Shown here in pieces: positions 43,032 to 53,156 of a DNA stretch of 64,000 nt. Source of the stretch: Psychrobacter immobilis (lineage in GTDB: Bacteria; Pseudomonadota; Gammaproteobacteria; Pseudomonadales; Moraxellaceae); contig NZ_CAJGZQ010000010.1 of NCBI RefSeq assembly GCF_904846185.1, forward strand, positions 49,200 through 113,199, given 5' to 3'. The notes below the pieces were generated by a model. The model saw only the letters and a program-made list of their open reading frames with translations. It was not told the origin of the DNA and did not search any database. The first letter of the stretch is position 1, and each line of letters opens with the position of its first letter. A program made the translations under genes and the position numbers.

Positions 43032-46000
43032 TATAGTGACTCCTCTTTAATAGACTTTTTAATAGGTTTTTTACTGGCTGTTTTTTTCACTGTCGACTTT
43101 TTAACATCAGGCTTTTTAATGGCAGACTTTTTAGCTGAAAGGGGTTTGCTCGGTGGTTCCTTAACTTGATCCTCAACTTGATCCTCAGTTTCATCTTCGC
43201 TGTGTTGTGCCATTTGATTGAGCGCCACAACAGCATCAGTATCCAGACGATAAGCAAAATTATCGTCCTCATCAACGAATACGGTAATTTTCTTTAACAC
43301 ACTTTGACTGTCATCATGAGCCAGTAGCTGACCTGCCAGCTGCGGCAGCAAGGTATGGCTGATAATCGCATCGGCGTTACGTGCACCAGAATCGACCTCA
43401 TGACAACGCGATAAAATCAGCTCAATCACCTCATCATCAATAACACAAGGCACATCATAATTATCATGAATACGGCCAGTGATTTTATCCAGCTTAAGAC
43501 GAATAATTTCTGCGAGCGCATCATCCGTTAATGGATAATAAGGAATGACCGTTAAGCGACCCAAAAACGCGGGTTTAAAGGCTTTATACAAATGCGGATT
43601 AATGACTTGTTTTAGGCTATCACTGTCTGGCAGGCTAAAGTCAGTAACACTCGGATCTGTATTGATACATGCCTGCATAATCGCAGACGAACCAACATTA
43701 CTGGTCAATAAAATAAGCGTGTTTTTGAAATCAATTAAACGCCCTTCGCTGTCTTCCATCACCCCTTTATCAAAGACCTGATAAAACAAATCCAATACGT
43801 CTGGATGGGCTTTTTCTACTTCATCAAGTAAGAGTACGCTATAAGGACGACGGCGAATCGCTTCGGTTAATACACCACCTTCACCATAGCCAACATAACC
43901 TGGAGGCGAGCCTTTTAACGAGGCAACGCTATGGGCTTCTTGATACTCTGACAGGTTAATCGTAATAAGATTGCGCTCACCACCGTACAACACCTCTGAT
44001 AGTGCTAGTGCCGTTTGTGTCTTACCCACACCACTTGGCCCAACGAGCATAAACACCCCTTGCGGACGATTGGGATCATCTAAACGTGCTTTTGCCGTGT
44101 GAATACGCTTGACGATAGCCGCCACCGAGTGATCTTGACCAATGACTCGCGATTGCAAAGTATCCGCCAAACCCAAGATATGGTCTTTTTCATTGCCTGC
44201 CATATCGTTCAGTGGAATCCCTGTCCAATCTGAGATAATCTGCTTAATAACCTGTCGATCTAATACCGCATGAATCAGGCGCTGCGTCTCTTGTATCTGT
44301 TTTAGCGACTGCTCAATACTTTGATACTCAGCTTGTTTGTCTAAGCGCTCTTTTGCACTAAGCGTATTTGTATTAAAGGCATTATCTGCCTTGCCACTTA
44401 ATTGTTTATTGAGCGCGTCAAGCTGGTCGTTAAGCTGACGCTGTTCGTGCCAGCGGTTGGTCATATCAGCAATGCTTTGCTGATTGGCTTGTCGCTGCTC
44501 ATCAAGTACCGCAATTTTTTGGCTGACTTTCTCTTTTTCATCCACACCGCCGATACGCTCGAGCTGCTGACTGAGATTATTGATATGTTGCTCTAACTGC
44601 AAGCCTTTGGCTTTTAATCTGTCAAGTTGATTGGGTATGGCGGTCTTAGATAAGCTCACCCGTGCCGCCGCCGTGTCTAATACGCTAACGGCCTTATCAG
44701 GCAGTTGCCTGTCGCTGATATAACGTGCGGATAGCTCAACCGCCGCTTGTAGCGCATCGTCATCGATTAATATGCCAAAATGATCCTGCATCTTGGCACT
44801 CAACCCACGAATCATCGCTACTGCTGTCTCGATATCAGGCTCATCGACTTTGACCACTTGGAAACGGCGTGACAACGCTGCATCTTTTTCGAAGTATTTC
44901 TTATATTCTGACCACGTCGTCGCCGCAATGGTTCTAAGCTCACCACGTGCTAGCGCAGGCTTGAGTAAATTAGCCGCATCGTTTTGACCCGCTTGCCCAC
45001 CAGCACCAATCAAAGTATGCGCTTCATCAATGAATAATATAATAGGCTGTAGCGAGGCTTGTACTTCTTCGATGACTTGCTTGAGACGGTTTTCAAATTC
45101 CCCTTTGACGCTTGCCCCTGCTTGTAGCAGCCCCATATCGAGACTGCGTATCGTCACGTCTTTGAGCTGATCCGGCACTTGACCTGCAACTATCTTTTGC
45201 GCCAGTCCCTCAACCACTGCTGTTTTACCTACCCCTGCCTCTCCAGTCAAAATAGGGTTATTTTGGCGACGACGAATCAAAATATCGATCAGTTGATGAA
45301 TCTCAAATTCACGCCCTATCACTGGATCTATTTGCTCTGCACTGGCTTTAGCAGTCAAATCATAAGTATATTTATCCAACGCAGGGGTTGGCTTAGCTTC
45401 AGTTTGCTTAGTGTCTAAAGATTCTTGATTGTTAGTATCATCGTCTGCACTATTCGCACCATCATCAGCACCCTTATTGACGCCTTTATTACTGCTTGAT
45501 CCACTGCCCTCAGTACTACCGAGACATTGACGCTCATAATCATCTTTGAGCGTGAAGCGATCAATATACTGTAGCTGTTCAGGAAGGGTTTTGAGTAGCG
45601 ACTGATAACGCTCATATGCCAATAGCACGAGCAATATATGACCAGAGCGGATCTCTAAGGCGTTATTATTATCAATACTCTGACCATGTTGGCTGCTTGC
45701 CAGCTCCCATGCATCCTCTAACAACGCCATCAAATCCTGACTAAAAACAGGGGTCGAGCCTGTTGCTTGACCAAAGGTATTAAGCAAATCGGTTATGTCA
45801 GCTAGCAATGATTGCTGATTAATTTTATTCACTTTTAAAATTTGAGCCACATCATTGTGCGGCGTGGCAATCAGTTCATGTAGCAGATGAACCGTATCAA
45901 CTTCGCGATGCCCGTTATTGATACAAAGCCTAGCTGCCTGCTGCAAACACTGTCGACAGCTTGGGCTTAAGCGGGTAATTACAGCTTTTAACTGGCTCAT
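43031..46000 (-). CDS. clpV: T6SS sheath-disassembly ATPase ClpV
   Basis: 989 residues. A Clp-N domain is followed by two AAA+ rings: Walker [14 protein letters not shown] with [14 protein letters not shown], and [16 protein letters not shown] with [18 protein letters not shown]. ClpV (TssH) pulls contracted TssB/C sheath apart for recycling. Two departures from the usual form are seen: an acidic and serine-rich linker after the N-domain, and a C-terminal tail of about 40 residues made of lysine repeats ([20 protein letters not shown]). Its stop overlaps the tssA start. tssG lies 240 bases upstream, with a MITE-like repeat in between. Confidence 0.9.
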   Translation of the reverse strand: MSQLKAVITRLSPSCRQCLQQAARLCINNGHREVDTVHLLHELIATPHNDVAQILKVNKINQQSLLADITDLLNTFGQATGSTPVFSQDLMALLEDAWELASSQHGQSIDNNNALEIRSGHILLVLLAYERYQSLLKTLPEQLQYIDRFTLKDDYERQCLGSTEGSGSSSNKGVNKGADDGANSADDDTNNQESLDTKQTEAKPTPALDKYTYDLTAKASAEQIDPVIGREFEIHQLIDILIRRRQNNPILTGEAGVGKTAVVEGLAQKIVAGQVPDQLKDVTIRSLDMGLLQAGASVKGEFENRLKQVIEEVQASLQPIILFIDEAHTLIGAGGQAGQNDAANLLKPALARGELRTIAATTWSEYKKYFEKDAALSRRFQVVKVDEPDIETAVAMIRGLSAKMQDHFGILIDDDALQAAVELSARYISDRQLPDKAVSVLDTAAARVSLSKTAIPNQLDRLKAKGLQLEQHINNLSQQLERIGGVDEKEKVSQKIAVLDEQRQANQQSIADMTNRWHEQRQLNDQLDALNKQLSGKADNAFNTNTLSAKERLDKQAEYQSIEQSLKQIQETQRLIHAVLDRQVIKQIISDWTGIPLNDMAGNEKDHILGLADTLQSRVIGQDHSVAAIVKRIHTAKARLDDPNRPQGVFMLVGPSGVGKTQTALALSEVLYGGERNLITINLSEYQEAHSVASLKGSPPGYVGYGEGGVLTEAIRRRPYSVLLLDEVEKAHPDVLDLFYQVFDKGVMEDSEGRLIDFKNTLILLTSNVGSSAIMQACINTDPSVTDFSLPDSDSLKQVINPHLYKAFKPAFLGRLTVIPYYPLTDDALAEIIRLKLDKITGRIHDNYDVPCVIDDEVIELILSRCHEVDSGARNADAIISHTLLPQLAGQLLAHDDSQSVLKKITVFVDEDDNFAYRLDTDAVVALNQMAQHSEDETEDQVEDQVKEPPSKPLSAKKSAIKKPDVKKSTVKKTASKKPIKKSIKEESL

Positions 46001-46031
46001 AAATCTTTTCCTTTAGCATTCTTATTAGACT

Positions 46032-46140
46032 TAATACCAAACCCAAAAAGTAAGATTAGCTGTGTCAAACTCGCTTAGCCTACAAGGCGTAGTACTTTCA
46101 CTCGTTTTCCTTGCCACTCTAATTTTTGTGAATGGTATAA
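46032..46140. repeat. MITE-like repeat, copy 2, inside the tss operon
   Basis: About 108 bases with terminal inverted repeats (ataccaaacccaaaaa against its near-complement ending ggtat). The core ctcgcttag ... gtagtactttc is the reverse complement of the core at 29056-29163. It fills most of the gap between tssG and clpV and must be transcribed if the operon is continuous. Confidence 0.7.
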
Positions 46141-46243
46141 CATTATTTTTATTAAACTGGTTTATTAAACGGATGCATCAAAATTAGAGTGACTATTGAG
46201 CGTTATTAGTAAACAAGCAATTTATCTATTAGCGATAAAAGCT

Positions 46244-47314
46244 TTACTGAATAGGCAACGCATAGCGGGTGTCATCATGATGCTGAGTCGCAGGCTTCGA
46301 TACCAAAAAGCCGCCGCGTCCTAAACCACCAAAGCCATCCTCAGATAACGACAAAGGGCTAATATATTGCTTATCTAATTCCAGCTGCATCTCGACCGCC
46401 AAGCTCACACCGCACCATTTACGAATAAAATCGATAATGACGCGATACATATCCCCTGCAGGCAACAGTCTTAAATAGCGTTTGGCATCCAACTGATGAA
46501 AGACGATTCTAATTTTGCTATCGAACTGTACAGCCCGCGCGCCACAAAACGCTGACACCCCAAGTGCCGCATGCTGACCACCGAGTGCGGTCTGCTCGCT
46601 AGCGGGCAGATCAAACCACTCAGGCACGAATTGCTCGACACTGACGGTGCTATCTAAAAAATGCGACAGTACATGTGACAACTGATCGGCTGTCAGGCGT
46701 CCTGGGGCGATCATGCCAGCATAAGCAATCAAGCTATCGATGGCGGTTAGCTTCTTCGGCTGACGCGCCAATGCCCGCAAGCTCAGTAGATAGTTGTCTT
46801 TTTTATTATTTATCTCATACTGTAATGGCAAGTTATAAAACCAACTCGCTTGCACGTACAAATCCGTCAATCGATGGTTAAATAAATCTAAAAAAGCGGG
46901 TGCCGCTTTATCTTTTGCATGATTGACTCGCGAGGCTAGATGGTCGGTATACATCGCTGGCAAGGCTGACAACGGGCCAGTCAATCCGATAACTGCAGGG
47001 CAAACCTCTATCCGCGTAATTTTTAATGAACTAGCCTTTAATGAACTAGCCTTTAATGAATTAGCCTTTACTTGACCATCCTTTAATGAGCTGCCACTGT
47101 CTTCCATATTGTCCTGAGCAATGAGCGCCATCGACTCAATTTCAGCTTGCGGATAGGCCAATGACAACGAGGCACGGTAACGTACCTCAATAGGTGCATA
47201 CCCCATACTGACTTCATGCCGAACCAAACGGAGCGCTTGCAATAGCTCATAAGATTGCGGCGCCGCCATTAGATCCGTTAAATAAGAGGACTGAGACCGC
47301 TGCGTGGCTGACAT
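46244..47314 (-). CDS. tssG: T6SS baseplate protein TssG
   Basis: 356 residues of the DUF1305 family: SYELLQALRLVRHEVSMGYA near the start, GLTGPLSALPAMYTDHLASR, AFLDLFNHRLTDLYVQASWF, QFDSKIRIVFHQLDAKRYL and YRVIIDFIRKWCGVSLAVEM. TssG joins TssF, TssE and TssK to form the baseplate wedge. It overlaps tssF by 37 bases. A run of near-identical 15-base repeats adds a SLKAS-type linker around residue 85, absent from the family as I know it. A hairpin-bearing repeat follows its stop. Confidence 0.85.
   Translation of the reverse strand: MSATQRSQSSYLTDLMAAPQSYELLQALRLVRHEVSMGYAPIEVRYRASLSLAYPQAEIESMALIAQDNMEDSGSSLKDGQVKANSLKASSLKASSLKITRIEVCPAVIGLTGPLSALPAMYTDHLASRVNHAKDKAAPAFLDLFNHRLTDLYVQASWFYNLPLQYEINNKKDNYLLSLRALARQPKKLTAIDSLIAYAGMIAPGRLTADQLSHVLSHFLDSTVSVEQFVPEWFDLPASEQTALGGQHAALGVSAFCGARAVQFDSKIRIVFHQLDAKRYLRLLPAGDMYRVIIDFIRKWCGVSLAVEMQLELDKQYISPLSLSEDGFGGLGRGGFLVSKPATQHHDDTRYALPIQ
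47022..47081 (-). repeat. 15-base tandem repeat inside tssG
   Basis: The unit tttaatgaactagcc occurs at 47022, 47037 and, with one change, 47052, followed by two degenerate units. It encodes KASSLKASSLK. The length is a multiple of three, so gain or loss of units would keep the frame. Confidence 0.85.
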
Positions 47315-49101
47315 CTGTATATCTCCTCTTTAGTAACAGCATCACTAATGGATACTTCAACAAAGCTATTTAAGCTGGCGTGATAGCCAAACACATGCGC
47401 CAATAAATGGGCAAACTGGCGGATACTCACTCCAGCAAAATTCTTTTGGTTGATTTGAATATTGATCAGTGTACCGCGCACAAACCCAGGCTGTGGCAAA
47501 CGCTGAATACGTCGAGCTTCGATACTGGTTTCGACAGACACAATACCTTCGACCAACAGTTTGTTAGAAGCAGACTGGGTAATGTCATATAGCGATAAAT
47601 ACTCTTTCATCAGCTCCGCATCTTGGGCGGCAAGCGATAAAAAATTCAGACTAATCAGCGATATCAAGCGCCAACGTTCCTCACCGGTATAGTCGAAGCG
47701 TGCCGTTCTAGTCGGCTGCTTTAGCAACGATAAGCTGCTAAAGCCAGTCATCCCTTCGCTAAACAAATCGCCACGGCTTTGACCGAATACTACTTGAGCC
47801 GGCAAATCTCTATTGGTACACAGCAAAGACGCACTCATACTGACCGCGCCTGATAAATCCTCGCGGTTTTTTTCTACAAACATAATCTGATATTCAAAAC
47901 CCTGCTTGAACTCAGCCATATCCTTATCACGTTTAATGTGATAATAACGACCTTCATCTTGCTGCTCATAGTGATTGAGCGCATAAAACGGATGGTATTC
48001 ACGTTGTATCAAACGATTGTCACTTTGCTTCGACTCTATGACTTTTTTAACCTCATAGATTTCGTGCTGAAAAAGCGCACGAGTATCGGGCACCAAATCA
48101 TAATAGACAGAACGATGCGTTACCTGAATAGGCTTAGCAGCGGCTTTGAATAGATTGACAACTGGGGTGCAAAACAACTTAATACTACTGGTACTTAACT
48201 GCTGCAGGTTTTTTAGACGAATGGTATTTTTTTTATCAAACTTAAAGTAGCAACGAATCTCAAAGCCATTACTGTCAATTTTTAAGTTTGGACAAGCTCG
48301 GCCAAGATTCAGGCGTAAAAAGTTGAATTTTTCAGGGAAATAAAAATATTCTTTCAATAAAGCAGAAGCGGCATTACTCACTCGGTGACTGGGAAGAATC
48401 TGCTGTTCATGGTCAAAGCCTATAATCTCAAACGGACTGCCCGTTATCTTATTAACCTTCCTACCATGCAGATGCGTTTGCTTCACATCACACCATAATA
48501 AATCCCATAAACTCGTGCCTTGACTGGCATCTTCGTCTATATATAAGTCTAGTGAATGATTTAATAATGCCTGATAATCAAAGCTTGGATTTAATGCTTT
48601 GAACTTGATACTGATACAGCCATTCAGCAGACCATGCTGATTGTCGTATACTTCCTGACGCGTCTCAAAGCTAACGCTATCTATTTCTAGTGGTAGCAAT
48701 GTCACGTCTTGAGTGGACTGAAATTGGCAAGGCGTACCGTTTATTTTTTGAGTCGCAAACGTGCTTTGCTTGGGTGCGACGACAACTTCACTCATCGCAT
48801 TGCCTTGCACGCCCAAATTGAATTGTGCGATAGAGACTGATGGGAAAGGTTTGAGATAATCAGGATAAACGACTTCTAATAGCGACTCAGTAAAATCAGC
48901 GTATGAATCGTCCAATTTTTTATTGATACGCGCACTGATGAGCGAAAACGCCTGAATCAGGCGCTCAATATGCGGATCATCGACGGTATCGTGCCCCATC
49001 AACAACCGATTGGCTATTTTGGGATATTTTTTGGCAAACTCTTTTGACTGTTTATTAAACAGGCTAAGCTCATGCTCAAAGTAAGGAAGTAAACTGTCCA
49101 T
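47278..49101 (-). CDS. tssF: T6SS baseplate protein TssF
   Basis: 607 residues, standard for TssF (DUF879). MDSLLPYFEHELSLFNKQSK and FAKKYPKIANRLLMGHDTVD at the N-terminus, HIERLIQAFSLISARINKKL next, and VEVSISDAVTKEEIYRC at the end are the family hallmarks. It forms the baseplate with TssG, TssE and TssK around the VgrG spike. Its end overlaps tssG. The stretch of 77 bases to tssE has no terminator, consistent with a continuous operon. Confidence 0.88.
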   Translation of the reverse strand: MDSLLPYFEHELSLFNKQSKEFAKKYPKIANRLLMGHDTVDDPHIERLIQAFSLISARINKKLDDSYADFTESLLEVVYPDYLKPFPSVSIAQFNLGVQGNAMSEVVVAPKQSTFATQKINGTPCQFQSTQDVTLLPLEIDSVSFETRQEVYDNQHGLLNGCISIKFKALNPSFDYQALLNHSLDLYIDEDASQGTSLWDLLWCDVKQTHLHGRKVNKITGSPFEIIGFDHEQQILPSHRVSNAASALLKEYFYFPEKFNFLRLNLGRACPNLKIDSNGFEIRCYFKFDKKNTIRLKNLQQLSTSSIKLFCTPVVNLFKAAAKPIQVTHRSVYYDLVPDTRALFQHEIYEVKKVIESKQSDNRLIQREYHPFYALNHYEQQDEGRYYHIKRDKDMAEFKQGFEYQIMFVEKNREDLSGAVSMSASLLCTNRDLPAQVVFGQSRGDLFSEGMTGFSSLSLLKQPTRTARFDYTGEERWRLISLISLNFLSLAAQDAELMKEYLSLYDITQSASNKLLVEGIVSVETSIEARRIQRLPQPGFVRGTLINIQINQKNFAGVSIRQFAHLLAHVFGYHASLNSFVEVSISDAVTKEEIYRCQPRSGLSPLI

Positions 49102-49178
49102 GACGCCTCAATATATTGATCGCTGCTAACTGTATAAATTGAGCGGTAGTAGTAGTTATTTCATTAATGGGATAATGA

Positions 49179-49670
49179 TTATTTTATTAAGTAACGCTGA
49201 GAGCTTGGCTCAAAGAACGCATCGAAGCTGACCAGCTCTTGTGCTGGATAAACCTTTAATAATGCTTCAATAGAAAAACACAGTTGATTGACATCAACAG
49301 CGCCAATATCTAGCGATACGCGAACGTTTTTTAGCCGGGTATCTTGTTGCTCGACTGTTTGGGCTATTTGGCGACAGATATAATCACAGTCAGTAGGATT
49401 GGCACTGCTGAGTCCCACAAAATCTAATATGCCAAAATTCAATATCGATGAGCGCACGTGTTGATAGGCCTGAAGCTTACTTGACACCACACAACGCGTA
49501 TTTAATAAAGCTTCAAGGTCTCGTGCGACCGAAGACTTTAGCTCATCGATATTAAGACGACGAACCACGAGCTCATGCGACAAATGACGGGGCTGATCAT
49601 CAAATAACTGCTCGAACAAATTTGGACGAAAGCCAATTTCTTTGTTAGAGGCGTTAGTGGCGTAATTCAT
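49179..49670 (-). CDS. tssE: T6SS baseplate protein TssE (gp25-like)
   Basis: About 163 residues with the gp25 fold: KEIGFRPNLFEQLFDDQPRH at the start, then VARDLEALLNTRCVVSSKLQ, SSILNFGILDFVGLSS and CFSIEALLKVYPAQELVSFD. TssE is the baseplate component that nucleates the sheath. The second ATG (49670) is preferred because the first abuts the likely ribosome site AGGA. A terminator just upstream separates it from hcp, so it is probably transcribed by read-through. Confidence 0.85.
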   Translation of the reverse strand: MNYATNASNKEIGFRPNLFEQLFDDQPRHLSHELVVRRLNIDELKSSVARDLEALLNTRCVVSSKLQAYQHVRSSILNFGILDFVGLSSANPTDCDYICRQIAQTVEQQDTRLKNVRVSLDIGAVDVNQLCFSIEALLKVYPAQELVSFDAFFEPSSQRYLIK

Positions 49671-49700
49671 TGATATAATCATTCCTATTTAACAAACAAA

Positions 49701-49730
49701 AAAGAAAGGCCTAGATATAAACCTTTCTTT
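49701..49730 (-). terminator. Partial terminator after hcp
   Basis: The stem aaagaaagg / cctttcttt with a 12-base loop, on the minus strand, is followed by a T6 run, placed between hcp and tssE. It would reduce transcription past hcp, in line with the much higher need for the tube protein. Confidence 0.7.
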
Positions 49731-49770
49731 TTCGGTACGACACAATAGATGACACCTGATACAACCTAAA

Positions 49771-50274
49771 TTAGGCGGTATAAGTAGCAGTGTTGTTGGC
49801 TAGTGACCATTTTTTAGTCACAGCGCCTTTAGCAGTACCATCGATATCTTGCTGGGTGTAAGTCCACTCAACAGCAGCATATTTGATACCGACTTTTTCG
49901 ATTGGTACGCCTTCAGAACGTACCGTTGGCTCGACACTTGCGATCAGCGCATGCTTAAGTTTTACTTCAAGATATTTAACGCGTTTGTCACCGTTGGCAC
50001 GATAAAAATCAATTTGGATCTCATCAAAAGTATAACCAGCAGAACACGCTTCCCATAGTTTAGGGCTGGTTGAGTCCAAATCTTTCATAAACGTCATGTC
50101 AGCATGCTCACAACGCTCAGAAGTATGACCACCAACGCTACTTGCTGTCGCTGATTTTGGCTGACGGATCAAGTGATCCCAAGTATTTACTTCAAGCCAA
50201 CCTTTATGCTCGCTATCACGAGACTCGCCATCAATTTTATATTTACCGCGGAACTGAATATAAATATCTTTCAT
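49771..50274 (-). CDS. hcp: T6SS tube protein Hcp
   Basis: 167 residues, Hcp1 family: MKDIYIQFRGKYKIDGESRD, HKGWLEVNTWDHLIRQPKSA, ADMTFMKDLDSTSPKLWEAC, FDEIQIDFYRANGDKR and VGIKYAAVEWTYTQQD. Hexamers stack into the inner tube that the contracting sheath drives into the target cell. AGGTATGTGAT precedes the start, and a terminator follows. The single hcp lies between tssC and tssE as in Acinetobacter. Confidence 0.93.
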   Translation of the reverse strand: MKDIYIQFRGKYKIDGESRDSEHKGWLEVNTWDHLIRQPKSATASSVGGHTSERCEHADMTFMKDLDSTSPKLWEACSAGYTFDEIQIDFYRANGDKRVKYLEVKLKHALIASVEPTVRSEGVPIEKVGIKYAAVEWTYTQQDIDGTAKGAVTKKWSLANNTATYTA

Positions 50275-50326
50275 ATCACATACCTTTTTTTAAAATTTAA
50301 ATTTCACGTTAGTTTTTAATAAACGA

Positions 50327-51817
50327 TCAGCTGTTGCTAGATTGCGGCAGTTGAGTGACCAGACGCAAAGAAACAGACAATTCGTCAAGTTGAAAGTGTG
50401 GTCTCAAAAAGACCACGGACTTGTAGACACCAGGCTTACCCGGCACTTCTACAACTTGTACAGAAGCTTCGCGCAGTGGGTACTGGGCTTTTGCTTCTTG
50501 TGAGGCGCCGTCATCTAGCAAGACATAACGAGAAATCCAGTCATTTAAAAACGACTCAACATTACCAGGCGCTAAGAAGCTACCTACCTTATCGCGCATC
50601 ATTGCTTTTAGGTAATGGGCAATACGTGACACCGCCATAATGTATTGGATCTGCGTCGATAGCGCAGCATTGGCATTGGCATCATCGTTTTGATAAGTTT
50701 TGGCTTTTTGTACTGACTGCGCCCCAAAAAAAGCAGCGTAATTGGTATTTTTGCAATGGACTAACGGGATAAACCCTAAGTCGCTCAACTCTTTTTCTCG
50801 GCGATCGGTGATAGAGATTTCCGTTGGACACTTAAGTGCCAAATCCCCTTCGTCAGTCTTAAAAGTATGAACAGGTAACCCTTCAACCAAGCCACCACCC
50901 TCAACGCCGCGAATAGCAGCACACCAACGATAGTCAGAAAAAGCCGCCGTCAAGCGTGAAGCGAACGCATAAGCTGCGTTCACCCATAGATAATCGTCAT
51001 GATTATTACCAGAAACTTCTTCCGTAAAATTAAATCCTTCAACCACCGTGCCATCTTTAGGATCGTAAGGCAGACGACCTAAAAAGCTAGGCACGGTTAA
51101 CGCAACATATCGCGCATCTTCTGACTGTCTGAACGCGCGCCAGCGTATATATTCAGCGGTTTCAAATATCTTTGACAAATCTCGCGGGCGACCAATGTCG
51201 GTAAAGGAGTCAAGACCAAACATTTCAGCGGAAGCCGCCGACACAAAAGGTGCATGAGAAGCGGCCGCAACATGAGACAATTGCTCGAGCAGATACATGT
51301 CTGAGTTTTGGCGAGTAAATTCAAAGTCACCAACGATAGCGGCATAAGGTTCACCACCGAAGCTACCGAACTCTTCTTCGTATATTTTCTTAAACAGCGT
51401 GCTTTGATCAAAATCAATTGACGATTGAAAATCTTTAGTCAGTTCGCGCTTCGTAGTATTCATCATACGAATCTTTAGCATGGATTCCGACGGAGTCTGG
51501 CTACATAAATAATGCAAGCCACGCCAGCTGGACTCTAGCTTTTGAAACTCGGGCGCGTGCATGACGGTGGTCAGCTGCTTGGAGATCAACGCGTCAATTT
51601 GGGCAATACGCGCGTCAATCGATGCGGCCAAATTATCTGACAACGTTACGGTGCCTTGCATGACTTCATTGGCAAGCTCTGCAATTTGCGACTTGGCACG
51701 ATTTTTTTCGTCATCAGACTTGGCAACGTTACTTTTATTGACGATTTCTTCGAGTAAGTCGTAACTGTCATTATTTAACGCATCAGGTGCTAGATTTTGC
51801 TGGGCTTGGGCACTCAT
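50327..51817 (-). CDS. tssC: T6SS sheath large subunit TssC
   Basis: 496 residues, usual size. Characteristic blocks: RIAQIDALISKQLTTVMHAP, FQKLESSWRGLHYLC, LFKKIYEEEFGSFGGEPYAA, RGVEGGGLVEGLPVHTF, KCPTEISITDRREKELSDLG and the C-terminal KSVVFLRPHFQLDELSVSLR. TssC combines with TssB into the contractile sheath. The tssB stop lies three bases upstream, so they are translated together, and hcp begins 52 bases downstream. Confidence 0.93.
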   Translation of the reverse strand: MSAQAQQNLAPDALNNDSYDLLEEIVNKSNVAKSDDEKNRAKSQIAELANEVMQGTVTLSDNLAASIDARIAQIDALISKQLTTVMHAPEFQKLESSWRGLHYLCSQTPSESMLKIRMMNTTKRELTKDFQSSIDFDQSTLFKKIYEEEFGSFGGEPYAAIVGDFEFTRQNSDMYLLEQLSHVAAASHAPFVSAASAEMFGLDSFTDIGRPRDLSKIFETAEYIRWRAFRQSEDARYVALTVPSFLGRLPYDPKDGTVVEGFNFTEEVSGNNHDDYLWVNAAYAFASRLTAAFSDYRWCAAIRGVEGGGLVEGLPVHTFKTDEGDLALKCPTEISITDRREKELSDLGFIPLVHCKNTNYAAFFGAQSVQKAKTYQNDDANANAALSTQIQYIMAVSRIAHYLKAMMRDKVGSFLAPGNVESFLNDWISRYVLLDDGASQEAKAQYPLREASVQVVEVPGKPGVYKSVVFLRPHFQLDELSVSLRLVTQLPQSSNS

Positions 51818-51820
51818 CGT

Positions 51821-52333
51821 TTAATCCTCACCATCGGTTTGATTTTGTTCCGCCATTTTTTTGACTTGCTCAGTGTTCTTAAGCACGTCATCTAATAGGT
51901 CTTCAAGTTTTTCGTTGGCTGATATTTTGTTGCGTAAATCTGCTAAGCGATCTCGTGCTTGTACCAATTGCTTTAGTGGCTCAATTTGATCAGCAACCGC
52001 TTCAGGACGAAAATCGTTGATACTATTGAATGCCAAATCAACCGCGAATTCGCCGCCTTTATCACTCAAGTCATTGCTTACTCGAAAGGTCGCACGCGGT
52101 GCTAGACCTGACATCACCTCATCGAAGGTATCTAAATCTACTTCGACAAATTTTTTGTCCTTAAAGCGCGGTTGTTCAAGGGTGGAATCTCCTGAAAACT
52201 CTCCCAAAACGCCAACGACAAAAGGAATTTCCTTGGTTTCGATCGCATCGCCTACTTCAACGTCATAAGTCAGATGCACCCGAGGCGCACGTACTTTTGC
52301 GAGTTTCTTTTGTACACTGTCTTGCTTTGCCAT
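51821..52333 (-). CDS. tssB: T6SS sheath small subunit TssB
   Basis: 170 residues: QKKLAKVRAPRVHLTYDVEV at the start, KEIPFVVGVLGEFSGDST, KFVEVDLDTFDEVMSGLAPR, GEFAVDLAFNSINDFRPEAV and a helical C-terminus that docks on TssC and ClpV. It is three bases from tssC. The gene before it encodes a TPR-like exported protein 21 bases away. Confidence 0.93.
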   Translation of the reverse strand: MAKQDSVQKKLAKVRAPRVHLTYDVEVGDAIETKEIPFVVGVLGEFSGDSTLEQPRFKDKKFVEVDLDTFDEVMSGLAPRATFRVSNDLSDKGGEFAVDLAFNSINDFRPEAVADQIEPLKQLVQARDRLADLRNKISANEKLEDLLDDVLKNTEQVKKMAEQNQTDGED

Positions 52334-52354
52334 AATAAGTTACCTCAGCAATGT

Positions 52355-53095
52355 CTAGTTTGAACGCAATATACTGAATGGATCAGTCGATTTGGCGTTA
52401 CTTTTTTTGGTAGGTGAAGGTTTAGTAACAGGCTTAACTTTTGGTGGTCGTGGCGGTTTTTTTACGGCTGGTTTTTTCTTAATAGGCTTCGATGCTTTTT
52501 TTACAGACACCTGGGGCTGAGGTTTTGATTTAGTGCCTGATCTACCGCTTCTAGGCTTGACGACTGGCGCTGGTGGTTTCGGCAAAGACTCATCGTAATT
52601 GAAACCATAGATATCACCATATATTTTACTTAAAGCGTACTGATACTCCTTCAAAAACGCTGCGTCCACTTCATCAGTGAGATAATCTGACTGCAGTTGG
52701 CTTTGGGAGACGATAGCGCTGCTATTGAGTAGTATCTTTTTTAGCTTAGCAGTGCTTTGACCCAGATCAATGGCTTCATTAGCTGCGTAAACAGCATAAG
52801 CATGATAGCCATTGTTAGAATAAATCTGCGCCAAAATCTCCCATGCTAGCGAGTCATTAGGATTACGAGATACTCTTTGATTCAAATCCGTGACCAGTTG
52901 ATGCAGTTGCGGTGATTTTGCATCAGCATTTTTGAGTGCCGAAAATTGATTTATGATGCTAGAACCGGGGTCTTTTTCTTGTATGACAAGCTCACTATGG
53001 GCGGTAGTCATTGCTGAACCCATAATGAATAGACCTGCCAAAAACGCTTTGGATAGCGTAAAACTGACTCTAATATTGCTTCTGATACTGGTCAT
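52355..53095 (-). CDS. Exported TPR-like protein with Lys/Pro-rich tail, T6SS-associated
   Basis: About 246 residues from ATG 53095, where a signal sequence begins (SFTLSKAFLAGLFIMGSAMT); an upstream ATG gives 19 extra residues. A helical middle with one tetratricopeptide-like unit (NDSLAWEILAQIYSNNGYHA, YAVYAANEAIDLGQ) is followed by about 70 residues of Lys/Pro/Ser repeats (VKKASKPIKKKPAVKKPPRP). Cleavage near AHS places it in the periplasm. It may bind the cell wall or an assembly partner. First in the transcript together with the lipoprotein at 53157, immediately before tssB; no named Tss component fits. Confidence 0.6.
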   Translation of the reverse strand: MTSIRSNIRVSFTLSKAFLAGLFIMGSAMTTAHSELVIQEKDPGSSIINQFSALKNADAKSPQLHQLVTDLNQRVSRNPNDSLAWEILAQIYSNNGYHAYAVYAANEAIDLGQSTAKLKKILLNSSAIVSQSQLQSDYLTDEVDAAFLKEYQYALSKIYGDIYGFNYDESLPKPPAPVVKPRSGRSGTKSKPQPQVSVKKASKPIKKKPAVKKPPRPPKVKPVTKPSPTKKSNAKSTDPFSILRSN

Positions 53096-53156
53096 TGTAA
53101 GTCGGTGCTCGCCATTATTGGTGTGAGATAAATACATGTGCCTGCTCAACATTATT

